Positions 55,023 to 63,304 of a stretch of 64,000 bases of DNA are shown in pieces. A program made the translations under genes and the position numbers. The stretch's first letter is position 1. Each line of letters opens with the position of its first letter. The stretch is from Dokdonella sp. (GTDB taxonomy: Bacteria > Pseudomonadota > Gammaproteobacteria > Xanthomonadales > Rhodanobacteraceae). The stretch lies in assembly GCA_024707225.1 (NCBI GenBank), contig JANQAE010000004.1, positions 744,001 to 808,000 on the forward strand, written 5' to 3'. The notes below the pieces were generated by a model. The model did not search any database, was not told where the DNA came from, and saw only the letters and a program-made list of their open reading frames with translations.

Positions 55023-55787
55023 ATGAACGCACTGACGCTGTGGTTCCACAAACTCGGATCGCCGCCGATCTTCGACCGCATCGCCGGCCGGATCCAGCCG
55101 TGGTGCTTCGCGCTGGCGATCGTGCTCGGCGCGGCCGGCCTGTACGGCGGCCTGGTCACGGCGCCGGCCGATTACCAGCAGGGCGATGCGTTCCGGATCA
55201 TCTACATCCACGTGCCGAGCGCATGGATGAGCCTGTTCATCTACTTCGTGATGGGCGTCAACGCGTTCATCGCGCTGGTCTGGCGGATCAAGCTCAGCGA
55301 GACGCTGGCGATGGCCTGCGCGCCGGTCGGTGCGGCGTTCACGTTCATATGCCTGGTCACCGGCTCGCTGTGGGGCAAGCCGACCTGGGGCACCTGGTGG
55401 GTCTGGGACGCGCGGCTGACCTCCGAGCTGGTGCTGCTGTTCCTGTATCTGGGCGTGATCGGTCTGTACGCGGCGATCGAAGACCGCCGCAAGGCCGCGC
55501 GTGCGGCCGGCTTTCTCGCGCTGATCGGCATCGTCAACGTGCCGATCGTGCATTTCTCGGTGACCTGGTGGAACACGCTGCATCAGGGCTCGACGGTGCG
55601 CATGTTCGGCAAGTCGACGATCACCGGCGACATGCTCTGGCCGCTGCTGGTGATGGCGCTGGCGACCAAGCTGTGGTTTCTCGGCAGCCTGCTGGCGCGT
55701 TCGCGCGTGGCCCTGCTCGAGCTCGAAGGCGGCAAGGACTGGGTCCGCGCCGCCGCACTGAAGGACGAAGGAGCCCGCGATGGCTGA
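55023..55787 (+). CDS. ccmC: Heme handling protein CcmC
   Basis: The product is 254 residues with six membrane segments. The tryptophan-rich WWD motif is seen as SLWGKPTWGTWWVWDARLTS, with conserved His residues in IYIHVPSAWMS and IVHFSVTWWNTLHQG. CcmC binds heme in the periplasm and attaches it to CcmE. The stop lies inside the first codons of ccmD. Confidence 0.96.
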   Translation: MNALTLWFHKLGSPPIFDRIAGRIQPWCFALAIVLGAAGLYGGLVTAPADYQQGDAFRIIYIHVPSAWMSLFIYFVMGVNAFIALVWRIKLSETLAMACAPVGAAFTFICLVTGSLWGKPTWGTWWVWDARLTSELVLLFLYLGVIGLYAAIEDRRKAARAAGFLALIGIVNVPIVHFSVTWWNTLHQGSTVRMFGKSTITGDMLWPLLVMALATKLWFLGSLLARSRVALLELEGGKDWVRAAALKDEGARDG

Positions 55788-55959
55788 TTTCCTCGAGATG
55801 GGCGGCTACGGCTTCTACGTCTGGCTGTCCTACGCCGTGTTCTTCGCGGTCCTGGCGATCGACTACGTGGCGCCGCTGCTGCGGCGCCGGTCGGTGCTGC
55901 GCGAGGTGGCCGCCCAGGCGCGCCGCCAGCAGCGCCGCAGCAGCGGAGCGGCGCCATGA
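55780..55959 (+). CDS. ccmD: CcmD, small membrane component
   Basis: The product is only 59 residues: a short N-terminal part ([20 protein letters not shown]) with a single membrane segment, followed by a basic tail ending in RRQQRRSS. Size, topology and order (after ccmC and before ccmE) fit CcmD, which helps release holo-CcmE from CcmC. The start is overlapped by the ccmC stop and the stop by the ccmE start. Confidence 0.92.
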   Translation: MADFLEMGGYGFYVWLSYAVFFAVLAIDYVAPLLRRRSVLREVAAQARRQQRRSSGAAP

Positions 55960-56411
55960 CGCCGACCCGCAAGCGCCGCCTGATCGTGGTCAGCCTGCTG
56001 CTGCTGGCGGTCGGCGTGGCGACCACGCTGACCGTGTTCGCGCTGCAGTCGAACATGAACTACCTCTACACGCCGGTGCAGGTCTTGAACGGCGAGGCCG
56101 CGCGCCACGAGACGTTCCGGCTCGGCGGCATGGTCAAGAAGGGCTCGATCCAGCGCGCGGGCGATTCGCTGCGCGTGGATTTCGTCGTGCTCGACGGCGA
56201 CGCCGAGCTGCCGGTCGAGTACACCGGCATCCTGCCGGACCTGTTCCGCGAGAATCAGGCCGTGATCGCGACCGGCCAGTTGCGCGAGGGCCGCTTCTAC
56301 GCGCGCCAGGTGCTGGCCAAGCACGACGAGGGCTACATGCCCAAGGAACTGGCCGAGGCGATGGGCAAGGCCCACGTCAAGCACGACGTGGACACCGCCA
56401 AGGCGCAGTGA
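55956..56411 (+). CDS. ccmE: Heme chaperone CcmE
   Basis: The product is 151 residues, with an N-terminal membrane anchor ([19 protein letters not shown]) and an OB-fold periplasmic domain. The heme-attachment signature HDEGY is present with His123. [20 protein letters not shown] and [11 protein letters not shown] are family-typical. It carries heme from CcmC to CcmF. The downstream ccmF gene is not adjacent here but lies almost 4 kb away, beyond the bufferin cluster. Confidence 0.96.
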   Translation: MTPTRKRRLIVVSLLLLAVGVATTLTVFALQSNMNYLYTPVQVLNGEAARHETFRLGGMVKKGSIQRAGDSLRVDFVVLDGDAELPVEYTGILPDLFRENQAVIATGQLREGRFYARQVLAKHDEGYMPKELAEAMGKAHVKHDVDTAKAQ

Positions 56412-56430
56412 GCGGGCGGCGCGGCGCCCG

Positions 56431-56889
56431 TCATTCTCGGCGCGGCAAGCCGAGGCGGCCGGCCAGCCAGTGGTCGACGCTGGCCTTGCCGGGGCCGGCC
56501 AGCAGCAGCCAGACCAGGACCAGCACGTAGAGCACTTCGTCGAGCTCGACGAATTCGTCCAGCGTGCTCACGTCGCCGATCACGACCAGCGCGATCGCGA
56601 CGATCATGTTGAAGCCGAGCGCCGCGCTGGCCAGCCGCGTGAACAGGCCGATCATCAGCAGGGCGCCGCCGACCAGTTCGGTGCCGGCCGACAGCGCCGC
56701 GCTGGCCGGCGCGAACGGGATGCCCCAGTCGGCGAAGCGCGCGGCGAACGTGTCCAGGTTCATCAGCTTGGCCCAGCCGGTCTCGAGCCAGAAGTAGCCG
56801 AAGCCGAGCCGCAGCAGCAGCGGGCCGAGCCATTCGATCGAGGCGGCGAAGTTCAGCAGGCGGCGGCACAGCGCGATCACGGATTCCAT
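56431..56889 (-). CDS. DoxX family membrane protein
   Basis: The product is 152 residues with four membrane segments. WLGPLLLRLGFGYFWLETGWA, GTELVGGALLMIGLFTRL and ALGFNMIVAIALVVI are typical of DoxX. A DoxX protein is often encoded with DUF692/DUF2063 genes in copper-related bufferin/HvfABCD clusters (as HvfD in Haemophilus). Here it is on the opposite strand from bufA, sharing the divergent intergenic region. It is probably a membrane redox or metal-related component of that cluster. Confidence 0.88.
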   Translation of the reverse strand: MESVIALCRRLLNFAASIEWLGPLLLRLGFGYFWLETGWAKLMNLDTFAARFADWGIPFAPASAALSAGTELVGGALLMIGLFTRLASAALGFNMIVAIALVVIGDVSTLDEFVELDEVLYVLVLVWLLLAGPGKASVDHWLAGRLGLPRRE

Positions 56890-57177
56890 CGGTATTTCCA
56901 CGGCAGCGGACGGGACGATGCAGGCTAGACGGGCCCGCGCGGTGCGGACCATGCCCGCGCGTCCGGCATTTGCGGCCGGGCGTCCGCGCGCGGCGACGCG
57001 CCCTGCTCGTCGCTGAACCGCCGGACGCACGGACATATCCGCCGGATGCCTGGCCGCAGGCCGGCGCCGCGCCGCTGCGGACAATGGCCTTCGCCGTCGC
57101 AGCCGCACCCGGCCGCGCGGCATCGGCCGCGCGACGTCGCAGGCCGCTCCCCTTCCGCTGCACACAGGATCCACGCC

Positions 57178-57441
57178 ATGAACAAGCTCACCGGTATTGC
57201 CCTGGCCACCGCCGTCGCCGGCCTCTTCGCCGGCACCGTCGCCAGTCCGGCGTTCGCCGCCGACGGCGCCGACGCCAAGGTCAAATGCGAGAACTCCTCG
57301 GCCTGCAAGGGTCACGGCGCCTGCAAGAGTGCCAAGAACGCCTGCAAGGGACAGAACGCCTGCAAGGGCGAGGGCTTCACGATGCAGAAGTCCGCCGATG
57401 CCTGCAAAACGGCGCAGGACGCGGCCAAGAAGGCATCCTGA
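57178..57441 (+). CDS. bufA2: BufA2-type bufferin precursor peptide (HvfA-like)
   Basis: The product is 87 residues. A signal peptide (TGIALATAVAGLFAGTVASP, cleavage after AFA) is followed by a Cys-rich tail with recurring ACK units. Cys residues fall at 37, 43, 49, 56, 62 and 76, mostly in A-C-K-G or A-C-K-S context (SACKGHGACKS, NACKGQNACKG). The pattern matches bufferin-type metallophores, whose Cys residues are converted to thiooxazole-type groups by a DUF692 MNIO enzyme and which buffer copper in the periplasm. The next two genes supply that enzyme and its partner. It is short, so the family call rests on composition, signal peptide and context. Confidence 0.88.
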   Translation: MNKLTGIALATAVAGLFAGTVASPAFAADGADAKVKCENSSACKGHGACKSAKNACKGQNACKGEGFTMQKSADACKTAQDAAKKAS

Positions 57442-57492
57442 GGACCGGCGCGCGGCGACCGCCCGCAGCGATCGCCGCGCGACCTTCAGCCG

Positions 57493-58347
57493 ATGAACAC
57501 CCCTACCCGCTGCCATCCGCATCTGGGCCACGGCCTGGGCCTGCGCGTGGATCATTACGAGGCGATCCTGGCCGATCCGGCCGTGCCGATCGACTGGCTC
57601 GAGATCGTCACCGAGAACTACCTGGTACCCGGCGGCCGTCCGCTGGATTATCTGGAACGCTTCCGTGCGCGCTATCCGCTGGTCATGCACGGCGTCTCGC
57701 TGTCGATCGGCGGCGCCGATCCGCTGGACCGCCGCTATCTGCGCGATCTGTGCGCGCTGGCCGACCGCATCGAGCCGGCCTGGATCTCCGACCATCTGTG
57801 CTGGACGGCGGTCGACGGCGTGCAGCTGCACGACCTGCTGCCGCTGCCGTACACCGAGGAGGCCGTCGCGCATGTCGCCGCGCGCATCGCCCAGGTGCAG
57901 GACGCGATCGGCCGCCGGCTGGTGCTCGAGAACGTGTCCAGCTACGTCGCCTATCACGCCTCGCAGATGCCCGAATGGACGTTCCTGGCCGCCGTGGCCG
58001 AGGCGGCCGACTGCCTGATCCTGCTCGATCTCAACAATGTTTACGTCAGCGCGGCCAATCACGGCTTCGATCCGCTGGACTATCTGGCCGGTCTGCCGGC
58101 CGCGCGCATCCAGCAGATCCACCTGGCCGGTCACAGCACCGGCGGCGCGCTGCTGATCGACACCCATGACGCGGCCATCGCCGACCCGGTCTGGCAGCTC
58201 TACGCCGAGGCGGTGCGCCGCTACGGTGCGGTCACGACGATGATCGAACGCGACGATGCGATACCGCCGCTGGCCGAGCTGCTGGCGGAGCTGTCGATCG
58301 CGCGCGGCATCGCCGCCGATGCCATGCCGGTGCAGGCCGCGGCATGA
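57493..58347 (+). CDS. bufB2: DUF692 multinuclear non-heme iron oxidative enzyme BufB2
   Basis: The product is 284 residues. The TIM-barrel MNIO family is recognised by [89 protein letters not shown] and LIDTHD, which include the clustered His/Asp/Glu/Asn metal ligands. It is expected to modify Cys side chains of the bufferin precursor encoded immediately upstream (51-base gap). It belongs with MbnB and TglH as a RiPP-modifying oxidase. The start of bufC overlaps its stop by four bases. Confidence 0.94.
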   Translation: MNTPTRCHPHLGHGLGLRVDHYEAILADPAVPIDWLEIVTENYLVPGGRPLDYLERFRARYPLVMHGVSLSIGGADPLDRRYLRDLCALADRIEPAWISDHLCWTAVDGVQLHDLLPLPYTEEAVAHVAARIAQVQDAIGRRLVLENVSSYVAYHASQMPEWTFLAAVAEAADCLILLDLNNVYVSAANHGFDPLDYLAGLPAARIQQIHLAGHSTGGALLIDTHDAAIADPVWQLYAEAVRRYGAVTTMIERDDAIPPLAELLAELSIARGIAADAMPVQAAA

Positions 58348-59122
58348 ACGCGTTGCAGGCGCTGCAGCGGCAGTTCGCAGCCTGCCTGCTCGATGGCGAT
58401 ACCGCGCTGCGCGCCGCCGTGTGCACGACGCCGCAGGCCGACGCCGCGATGCGCCTGGAGGTCTACGCGCATGCATATCGCCAGCGCCTGCACGAGGTGC
58501 TGGCCGAGGAATTCCCGGCGCTGGCCGCGACGGCCGGTGCCGGACCGTTCGCCGCGTGGACCGCGCGATACGCGCGCGAGCGGCCCTCGCGCGATCCCAA
58601 CGTGCGCTGGTACGGCGCGGCGTTCGCCGACTGGCTGCGCGAGTCGACACCGGCGCAGCCGGCCGCCGCGGCGCTGGCCGGGTTCGAATGGGCGCTGTCG
58701 CTCGCATTCGACGCCGAGGACCTCCCGGCGCTGCAGGCCGAGCGGCTCGCGGCGCTGCCGGCCGCACACTGGCCGCACCTCCGGCTGGCCCTACATCCGC
58801 AACTGGTGCTGCTGCCGGTCGCCTGGAATCTCGAGGCGATCCGCCGCGCGGTCGACGCCGGGCAACCGCCGCCGCCGCTGTGCGAGGCGCCGGGCACGCT
58901 GGCGATCTGGCGCCGGCAACGGCGCGTGCGCTATCGGCGGCTCGACGCCGAAGAGGCCGCCACGCTCGACCTGCTGCGCCACGGCCGGCCGTTCGGCGCG
59001 TTGTGCGAGGCGCTCGCCGGGCGCCACGGGGCGGACGCCGCGCCGCGGCTGCGCAGGGCCTGCGCGACTGGATCGAAGCCGGCTGGATCGCCGAGCCGGA
59101 CGATGATGCCGCCCTCGCCTAG
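58344..59122 (+). CDS. bufC2: DUF2063 partner protein BufC2 (apparent one-base frameshift)
   Basis: The frame begins at ATG 58344. [42 protein letters not shown] and [15 protein letters not shown] are DUF2063 hallmarks. This protein recognises the bufferin leader and helps the DUF692 enzyme. Around 59051-59056 the meaningful reading frame moves: the ending [20 protein letters not shown] continues in the +2 frame to TAG at 59120-59122. One missing base (for example CGCAG for CGCCAG) explains this, and the repaired protein is 259 residues, which is the normal length. It may be a sequence error or a real disruption of the operon's last gene. Confidence 0.85.
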
Positions 59123-59207
59123 CGGCGGCCCGCATTCGATTGCGCATCGGCCTACACTGCGCGGGCCGGCCGCACGGTCGCCGCCACGCGCCACCGCGCT
59201 TTCGCTG

Positions 59208-60101
59208 ATGCGTCACCCTCCGATCGAACAGGTGCTGGAGTCGGCGTTGAACGGCGTGCAGCTGCGCGTCGAGATCGTCGACGACCTGCGCTACTGCGGC
59301 GCCTGGCTCGAGCGCGAGCCGGCGACGCGCCACGGCGCGTTCCATCTGATCGGCGAGGGCCGCTGCGTGATCGAAGCGCCGGCGCTGGGCGGCGCGCTCG
59401 TGCTCGAGGCCGGCGATCTGGTGATGTTTCCGCACGGCAGCGGCCATCTGCTGCGCGCCGTCGACGCCTGTGCGCCGGCCGCCGACGCCGACCCGGGCTA
59501 CACGAGCATGCTGTGCGGCGAGTTCGCGTTTCTGATCGGCGCGCACAATCCGGTGCTGCGTGCGCTGCCCGACTGCCTGATCGTCCGCGCACGCGACGGC
59601 GGCGCGGCATTCGCGCATCTGGCGGCGCTGCTGGTCGACACCTCGCGGCGCGGCGGCCTGGGCCGGCAGGTCATGCTCAATACGCTGGCCGCGAGCCTGT
59701 TCATCCTGGCGGTCTGCGAATACGCGACGCAGAACGCGCAGCCGCGCGGCCTGTTCGCGGGGCTGGCCGATCCGCGCATCGCGCGCGTGCTGCAGGCGAT
59801 CCACACCCGGCCCGACGAGGACTGGTCGATGGCGCGTCTGGCCGATCTGGCCGGCATGTCGCGCAGCGCGTTCGCCGAGCGTTTCACGACCCTGCTCGAT
59901 ACGCCGCCGATGCAGTATCTGGCGCAGTGGCGCGTCAGCCAGGCCTGGCAGCTGCTGAGGAACCCGCGCCTGTCGGTGGCCGCGATCGCCGAGCAGCTCG
60001 GCTACAAGAGCGAGCCGGCGTTCCGCAAGCTGTTCAAGCGCCTGACCGGCATCGGCCCCGGCAAGGTGCGCGCCGGCGGCGAGGACATCGGCGCGCCATA
60101 G
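59208..60101 (+). CDS. AraC-family transcriptional regulator with cupin-like N-terminus
   Basis: The product is 297 residues. The N-terminal ~150 residues are a cupin-like sensor (GAFHLIGEGRCVIEAP, LEAGDLVMFPHGSGHLL, MLCGEFAFLIGA). The C-terminal ~100 residues form the double helix-turn-helix of AraC proteins (SMARLADLAGMSRSAFAERF, LSVAAIAEQLGYKSEPAFRKLF). It lies 85 bases after bufC on the same strand and before ccmF. It is a good candidate regulator of the bufferin cluster, perhaps in response to copper or oxidative stress; inference only. Confidence 0.93.
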   Translation: MRHPPIEQVLESALNGVQLRVEIVDDLRYCGAWLEREPATRHGAFHLIGEGRCVIEAPALGGALVLEAGDLVMFPHGSGHLLRAVDACAPAADADPGYTSMLCGEFAFLIGAHNPVLRALPDCLIVRARDGGAAFAHLAALLVDTSRRGGLGRQVMLNTLAASLFILAVCEYATQNAQPRGLFAGLADPRIARVLQAIHTRPDEDWSMARLADLAGMSRSAFAERFTTLLDTPPMQYLAQWRVSQAWQLLRNPRLSVAAIAEQLGYKSEPAFRKLFKRLTGIGPGKVRAGGEDIGAP

Positions 60102-60357
60102 CCGGTCCGCCGGCGCCGCCGTCGATCGCGATCGCCGATCGCGGCACCAACCGGCGGCCGGGGGCGCGATCGGGACCGGTCGCGCCGGCCGGTTGCGAGC
60201 CGGCCGGCGGCAAATCGCCGCACGCATCGGCGGCGCCGCCCGGGAAAGCGCGCCGCGTCGCGTCGCAGCAGGGCCGGTCCGTCTTTTTTGGTAGTCTCGA
60301 CGGCTGCGCCCCGTTCCGTTCCGGAATCGGCGCCTCCCGCCGTCGCCGCGTGCCGCC

Positions 60358-62322
60358 ATGCTCCCCGAACTCGGACAATTCGCCCTGATCCTCGCGCTGC
60401 TGCTGGCGGTGCTGCAATGCGTGCTGCCGCTGCTCGGCGCCCAGCTCGGCAACCGCGCGCTGATCGCGACCGGCCGGCCGATCGCGGCCGGCCAGCTGGT
60501 GTTCGTCGCGATCGCCTACGCGATCCTGACCTACGCCTTCCTCGCGCAGGACTTCTCGGTCGCCTACGTCGCGCAGAACTCCAACCTGCTGCTGCCGTGG
60601 TACTACCGGTTCTCGGCGGTATGGGGCGCGCACGAGGGCTCGCTGCTGCTGTGGGTGCTGATCCTGAATCTGTGGATCGTCGCGGTGGCGGCGTTCTCGC
60701 GCCATCTGCCGGACGACTTCATCGCGCGCGTGCTCGGCGTGCTCGGCTTCGTCAGCGTCGGCTTCCTCGCGTTCACGGTGCTGACCTCCAATCCGTTCGC
60801 GCGCGAGCTGCCGGTACCGGCCGACGGCATGGATCTCAATCCGGTACTGCAGGACCCGGGCCTGATCATCCATCCGCCGATGCTCTACATGGGCTATGTC
60901 GGTTTTTCGATCGCGTTCGCGTTCGCGCTGGCGGCCCTGCTCGGCGGCAAGCTCGACCGGGAGTGGGTGCGCTGGTCGCGGCCGTGGACCAATGTCGCCT
61001 GGGGCTTTCTGACGCTCGGCATCGCGCTCGGCTCTTGGTGGGCGTATTCGGTACTCGGCTGGGGCGGCTGGTGGTTCTGGGATCCGGTCGAGAACGCGTC
61101 TTTCATGCCGTGGCTGGTCGGCACCGCGCTGATCCACTCACAGGCGGTCACCGAGAAGCGCGGCTCGTTCCGCGCCTGGACGCTGCTGCTGGCGATCTTC
61201 GCGTTCTCGCTGTCGCTGCTCGGCACGTTCCTGGTGCGCTCGGGCGTGATCACCTCGGTGCATTCGTTCGCGAGCGATCCGAGCCGCGGCACGTTCATCC
61301 TGGCGTTTCTCGCGGCCACGGTCGGCGGCTCGCTGCTGATCTACGCCTTGCGCGCGCCGAAGATCGCCGGCGGCGAGCCGTTCGCGGCGGTCTCGCGCGA
61401 GACCACGCTGCTGGTCAACAACCTGATGTTCGCGTGCGCGGCGGCGATGGTGCTGCTCGGCACGCTGTATCCGTTGATCGGCGAGGCGCTCGGCCTCGGC
61501 CGCGTCTCGGTCGGGCCGCCGTATTTCGGGCTGATGTTCGTGCTGCTGATGCTGCCGGTCGTGCTGCTGGTGCCGTTCGGGCCGTTCCTCAACTGGCGCC
61601 AGGGCGACATCGGTGCGGCGCTGCGCGCGCTGCGTCCGGCGCTGATCCTGGCCGTGCTGGCGATTCCGGCGGCGTGGCTGCTCGGCGACGGTCTGCCGGC
61701 CAAGGCGATCGCCGGCATCGCGCTGGCGATCTGGGTCGGCGCCGGCATCGTGCTGTTCGCGATCGCGCGCTGGCGGCGGCTGCCGGCCGGGCGCCGCTAC
61801 ACGCCGGAGATGTTCGGCATGATCCTGGCGCATCTGGGTATCGCGGTCTTCGTCGCCGGCGTCATGGTGACCGAGGCGACCAGCATCGAGAAGGACCTGC
61901 GCATGGCGCCGGGCGAGTCGGTCACGATCCGCGAGGCGACGTTCCGCTTCGACGGCGTCGGCCACCACGAGGGCCCGAACTTCAGCGCCGATCAGGGCAC
62001 GGTCACGGTGACCGCCGGCGGCCGCACGATTGCCGTGCTGCATCCGCAGAAGCGCCAGTACTCGCAGGGCACCCAGGTGCAGACCGAGGCGGCCGTGCAG
62101 GCCGGCGCGTTCCGCGATCTCTACGTCGCGCTCGGCGAGCCGCTCGGCGACGAGGGGGCCTGGGCCGTGCGCGTCTACCACAAGCCGTTCATCCGCTGGA
62201 TCTGGGCCGGCGCACTGCTGATGATGCTCGGCGGTTTCGTCGCCGCCGGCGACCGCCGCTTCCGTGCGGTCCGCGCCGCCAGGCCCGCGCCCGGCGCCGT
62301 CGTCGCGGAGGCGCAGGCATGA
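60358..62322 (+). CDS. ccmF: Cytochrome c heme lyase CcmF
   Basis: The product is 654 residues with about 14 membrane segments. NSNLLLPWYYRFSAVWGAHEG, HPPMLYMGYVGFSI, ALGSWWAYSVLGWGGWWFWD (WWD motif) and ENASFMPWLVGTALIHSQ are signature regions, including His ligands of the two heme-binding sites. It ligates heme to apocytochrome c together with CcmH. It resumes the ccm operon after the bufferin cluster and overlaps ccmG by four bases. Confidence 0.97.
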   Translation: MLPELGQFALILALLLAVLQCVLPLLGAQLGNRALIATGRPIAAGQLVFVAIAYAILTYAFLAQDFSVAYVAQNSNLLLPWYYRFSAVWGAHEGSLLLWVLILNLWIVAVAAFSRHLPDDFIARVLGVLGFVSVGFLAFTVLTSNPFARELPVPADGMDLNPVLQDPGLIIHPPMLYMGYVGFSIAFAFALAALLGGKLDREWVRWSRPWTNVAWGFLTLGIALGSWWAYSVLGWGGWWFWDPVENASFMPWLVGTALIHSQAVTEKRGSFRAWTLLLAIFAFSLSLLGTFLVRSGVITSVHSFASDPSRGTFILAFLAATVGGSLLIYALRAPKIAGGEPFAAVSRETTLLVNNLMFACAAAMVLLGTLYPLIGEALGLGRVSVGPPYFGLMFVLLMLPVVLLVPFGPFLNWRQGDIGAALRALRPALILAVLAIPAAWLLGDGLPAKAIAGIALAIWVGAGIVLFAIARWRRLPAGRRYTPEMFGMILAHLGIAVFVAGVMVTEATSIEKDLRMAPGESVTIREATFRFDGVGHHEGPNFSADQGTVTVTAGGRTIAVLHPQKRQYSQGTQVQTEAAVQAGAFRDLYVALGEPLGDEGAWAVRVYHKPFIRWIWAGALLMMLGGFVAAGDRRFRAVRAARPAPGAVVAEAQA

Positions 62323-62864
62323 GGCTCTCGCGTGTGCTGCCGCTGATCGCGTTCGCGCTGCTGGTCGTGCTGTTCGCGTTCGGCATCTACTGGAGCGCGA
62401 ACCACGACACGCGCGAGGTGCGCTCGCCGCTGGTCGGCAAGCCGGCGCCGGTCTATGCCTTGCCGCTGCTCGGCGATCCGGAGCGCCGCGTCGGCAGCGC
62501 CGAGCTCGCCGGCAAGCCGTATCTGCTCAACGTGTTCGCGAGCTGGTGCCAGGCCTGCCGTGTCGAGCATCCGCTGTTCATGAGCGAGATCCGCCAGCTG
62601 GGCGTGCCGCTGATCGGCTTCAACTACAAGGACGAGAGTGCCGACGCCAGGCGCTGGCTCGCGCAGTTCGGCGATCCGTACGATCAGATCCTGGTCGACT
62701 ACGACGGCCGCGTCGCGATCGACTTCGGCGTCTACGGCGCGCCGGAGACGTTCCTGATCGACGCCAACGGCGTCATCCGCTACAAGCGCATCGGCCCGTT
62801 CACGCCCGAATCGGTCCAGAGCGAACTCAAGCCGGCGATCGCCACACTGGGAGCCGCGCCGTGA
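62319..62864 (+). CDS. ccmG: Thiol:disulfide interchange protein CcmG (DsbE)
   Basis: The product is 181 residues: an N-terminal membrane anchor (VLPLIAFALLVVLFAFGIYW) and a thioredoxin fold with WCQAC (Cys77 and Cys80) and YGAPETFLIDANGVIRYK. It reduces disulfides of apocytochrome c or CcmH. Its stop overlaps the ccmH GTG start. Confidence 0.96.
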   Translation: MRLSRVLPLIAFALLVVLFAFGIYWSANHDTREVRSPLVGKPAPVYALPLLGDPERRVGSAELAGKPYLLNVFASWCQACRVEHPLFMSEIRQLGVPLIGFNYKDESADARRWLAQFGDPYDQILVDYDGRVAIDFGVYGAPETFLIDANGVIRYKRIGPFTPESVQSELKPAIATLGAAP

Positions 62865-63304
62865 TCGCTCGTCTGCGCCCGCTCGCGCTGGCGGCGCTGA
62901 TCGCGCTGGCACCGGCCGCCCACGCGATCGATCCGCTGCCGTTCACCGACGTCGCGCAGGAACAGCGCTTCCAGCAGCTGACGCGCCAGCTGCGCTGCCT
63001 GGTCTGCCAGAACGAGAATCTCGCCGACTCCCACGCGCCGCTCGCCCAGGATCTGCGCCAGCAGGTGTTCGAGCAGATGCAGGCCGGCAAGAGCGACGAG
63101 GAGATCAAGCGCTGGCTGACCGACCGCTACAGCGATTTCGTGCTGTACGACCCGCCGCTGCGCGGCGGCACCGTCGTGCTCTGGTTCGGCCCGGCCGTGG
63201 TGCTGGCGATCGGACTTTTCGCGGTGGTCACGATCGTGCGGCGGCGCAGCCGCGCGCTCGGCGCGGCGACCTCCACACGCCCACCCGACGGGGACGACTG
63301 GTGA
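62861..63304 (+). CDS. ccmH: Apocytochrome c thioreductase CcmH
   Basis: The product is 147 residues starting at GTG 62861. The signal peptide-like start is followed by the conserved LRCLVCQNENLADS, with Cys46 and Cys49 forming the redox pair, and then a C-terminal membrane segment (VVLWFGPAVVLAIGLFAVV). This is the short N-terminal CcmH type; the C-terminal TPR part is encoded separately as ccmI. GTGA overlaps both neighbours. Confidence 0.96.
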   Translation: MIARLRPLALAALIALAPAAHAIDPLPFTDVAQEQRFQQLTRQLRCLVCQNENLADSHAPLAQDLRQQVFEQMQAGKSDEEIKRWLTDRYSDFVLYDPPLRGGTVVLWFGPAVVLAIGLFAVVTIVRRRSRALGAATSTRPPDGDDW

